A stretch of DNA of 64,000 nucleotides from Conchocele bisecta (Eukaryota > Mollusca > Bivalvia > Lucinida > Thyasiridae): contig CM055266.1 in NCBI GenBank assembly GCA_029237695.1, positions 106,657,370-106,721,369 on the forward strand, written 5' to 3'. Positions 63,340 to 64,000 of this stretch are shown here, in pieces. The notes under the pieces were generated by a model. It saw only the letters and a list, made by a program, of their open reading frames with translations. It ran no database searches and was not told where the DNA came from. Position 1 is the first letter of the stretch, and each line of letters begins with the position of its first letter. The position numbers and the translations under genes were made by a program.

Positions 63340-64000
63340 AAAAAGCGACACGAAGCGTCAGGAAGCGACAAGATGCGCCAGGAAATGTCAGGAAGTGTCA
63401 AAAACATTATTTTATGTATTTAATAACAAATATTACAATAATAAAGATAATAATTGTAATTGAAATATTGTGCTAGATAGAAAAAGCGTCAGAAACTCGA
63501 TTGATACATATATACATTTTACTTAAACAAAAGAATCACGAAGTTTCTCGCTAATTAGCGCTGAGAAAAAGCGTCATGAAGTTTAATGCTATACTATATA
63601 CAGATAAAGCGTCACGAAGTGTATAGTATGTATCATAAGAAAAATCGTCAGGCAGTGTATCGCTATATCTATATAGCAACGAGAAAAAGCGTCAGGAAGT
63701 TCCAGGCTACATGTATATAGCAAAAGCGTCAGGAAGTTCCATGATATATGTACATGTAATCACAATACTAGTAAGCGTCAGGAAGTTCCATGCTATATGT
63801 GTACAGAATAAGCGTCAGGAAGTTCCAGGCTGCATGTATATAGAAGTTCCATGATATATGTGATCAGAATAAGCGTCATGAAGTTCCATGCTATATGTGT
63901 ACAGAATAAGCGTCAGGAAGTTCCATGCTACATGTATTTTATATAGAACAAGCGTCAGGAAGTTCCATGAAACATGTAATCAGAATACGCGTCAGGAAGT
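63340..64000. repeat. Minisatellite with AAGCGTCAGGAAGTTCCATG core
   Basis: From about 63340 shorter variants (AAGCGACACGAAGCGTCAGG) lead into a regular array of roughly 37-nt units, AAGCGTCAGGAAGTTCCATG followed by CTATATGTGTACAGAAT, that runs off the window. Units become more uniform to the right. Each contains the short inverted pair GGAAGTTCC. No spacer-like variability or coding frame. Confidence 0.85.

Noticed and set aside
63340..64000. CRISPR-like array
   Set aside because: There are no unique spacers of constant size; units are contiguous minisatellite copies in an animal genome.

Overview
The window is nuclear DNA of an animal, most likely an invertebrate; I cannot name the species. 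The evidence is spliced exons with GT/AG borders, AT-rich non-coding sequence, many terminal-inverted-repeat transposons, a LINE, a Gypsy-type LTR retrotransposon and two very large Polinton/Maverick elements. The style of the Polinton and Gypsy proteins recalls molluscs or other lophotrochozoans, but that is only an impression.

The only host gene I can support is a proprotein-convertase (furin/kexin family) gene on the + strand. Two short exons are visible, at 4449-4534 (catalytic His box, HGT.CAG) and 30721-30899 (IYSNSYGP.DDG box). Their split codons fit each other exactly, so they are probably consecutive exons around a ~26 kb intron. The rest of the gene lies outside the window or is not recognisable.

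That intron holds several MITE-like elements and Polinton 1 (13138-29417, 16.3 kb, 5-bp target duplication ATGTG). Downstream of the second exon is a stack of insertions. A Gypsy retrotransposon on the - strand (about 31.0-63.1 kb) has ~1.6 kb LTRs. Its left LTR is split by Polinton 2 (31704-47509, 15.8 kb). Its gag is split by a 5'-truncated LINE (54671-59497, 12-bp target duplication), which itself holds a MITE. Its right LTR holds a 937-bp hAT-like element with an 8-bp duplication. The right edge is a minisatellite.

Both Polintons have the same layout. A protein-primed DNA polymerase B lies on + at the left. Next comes a - strand block: retroviral-type integrase, several small proteins (some with membrane segments), packaging ATPase and double-jelly-roll major capsid protein. 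A mixed-strand block of further putative virion proteins follows, ending with a fibre-like protein (coiled-coil stalk plus beta head) and a two-helix membrane protein. Near the right end are tRNA-like units. Both copies are decayed, with several intact reading frames and many stops, frameshifts, deletions and one inversion; no adenain-type protease was found.

The most interesting signals are these. (1) The two Polintons are near-identical from integrase to fibre but strongly diverged in polymerase and terminal repeats, which suggests module exchange. (2) Polinton 1 termini can each fold into a ~106-nt stem with an inner arm, shaped like a parvovirus inverted terminal repeat. (3) A 14-bp palindrome (CCAATCGCGATTGG and variants) is scattered inside the virion genes and differs by clean gain or loss between copies. 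(4) tRNA-like pol III-type units sit near the right ends, one of them interrupting a terminal repeat. (5) An inverted segment lies within the polymerase of Polinton 2.
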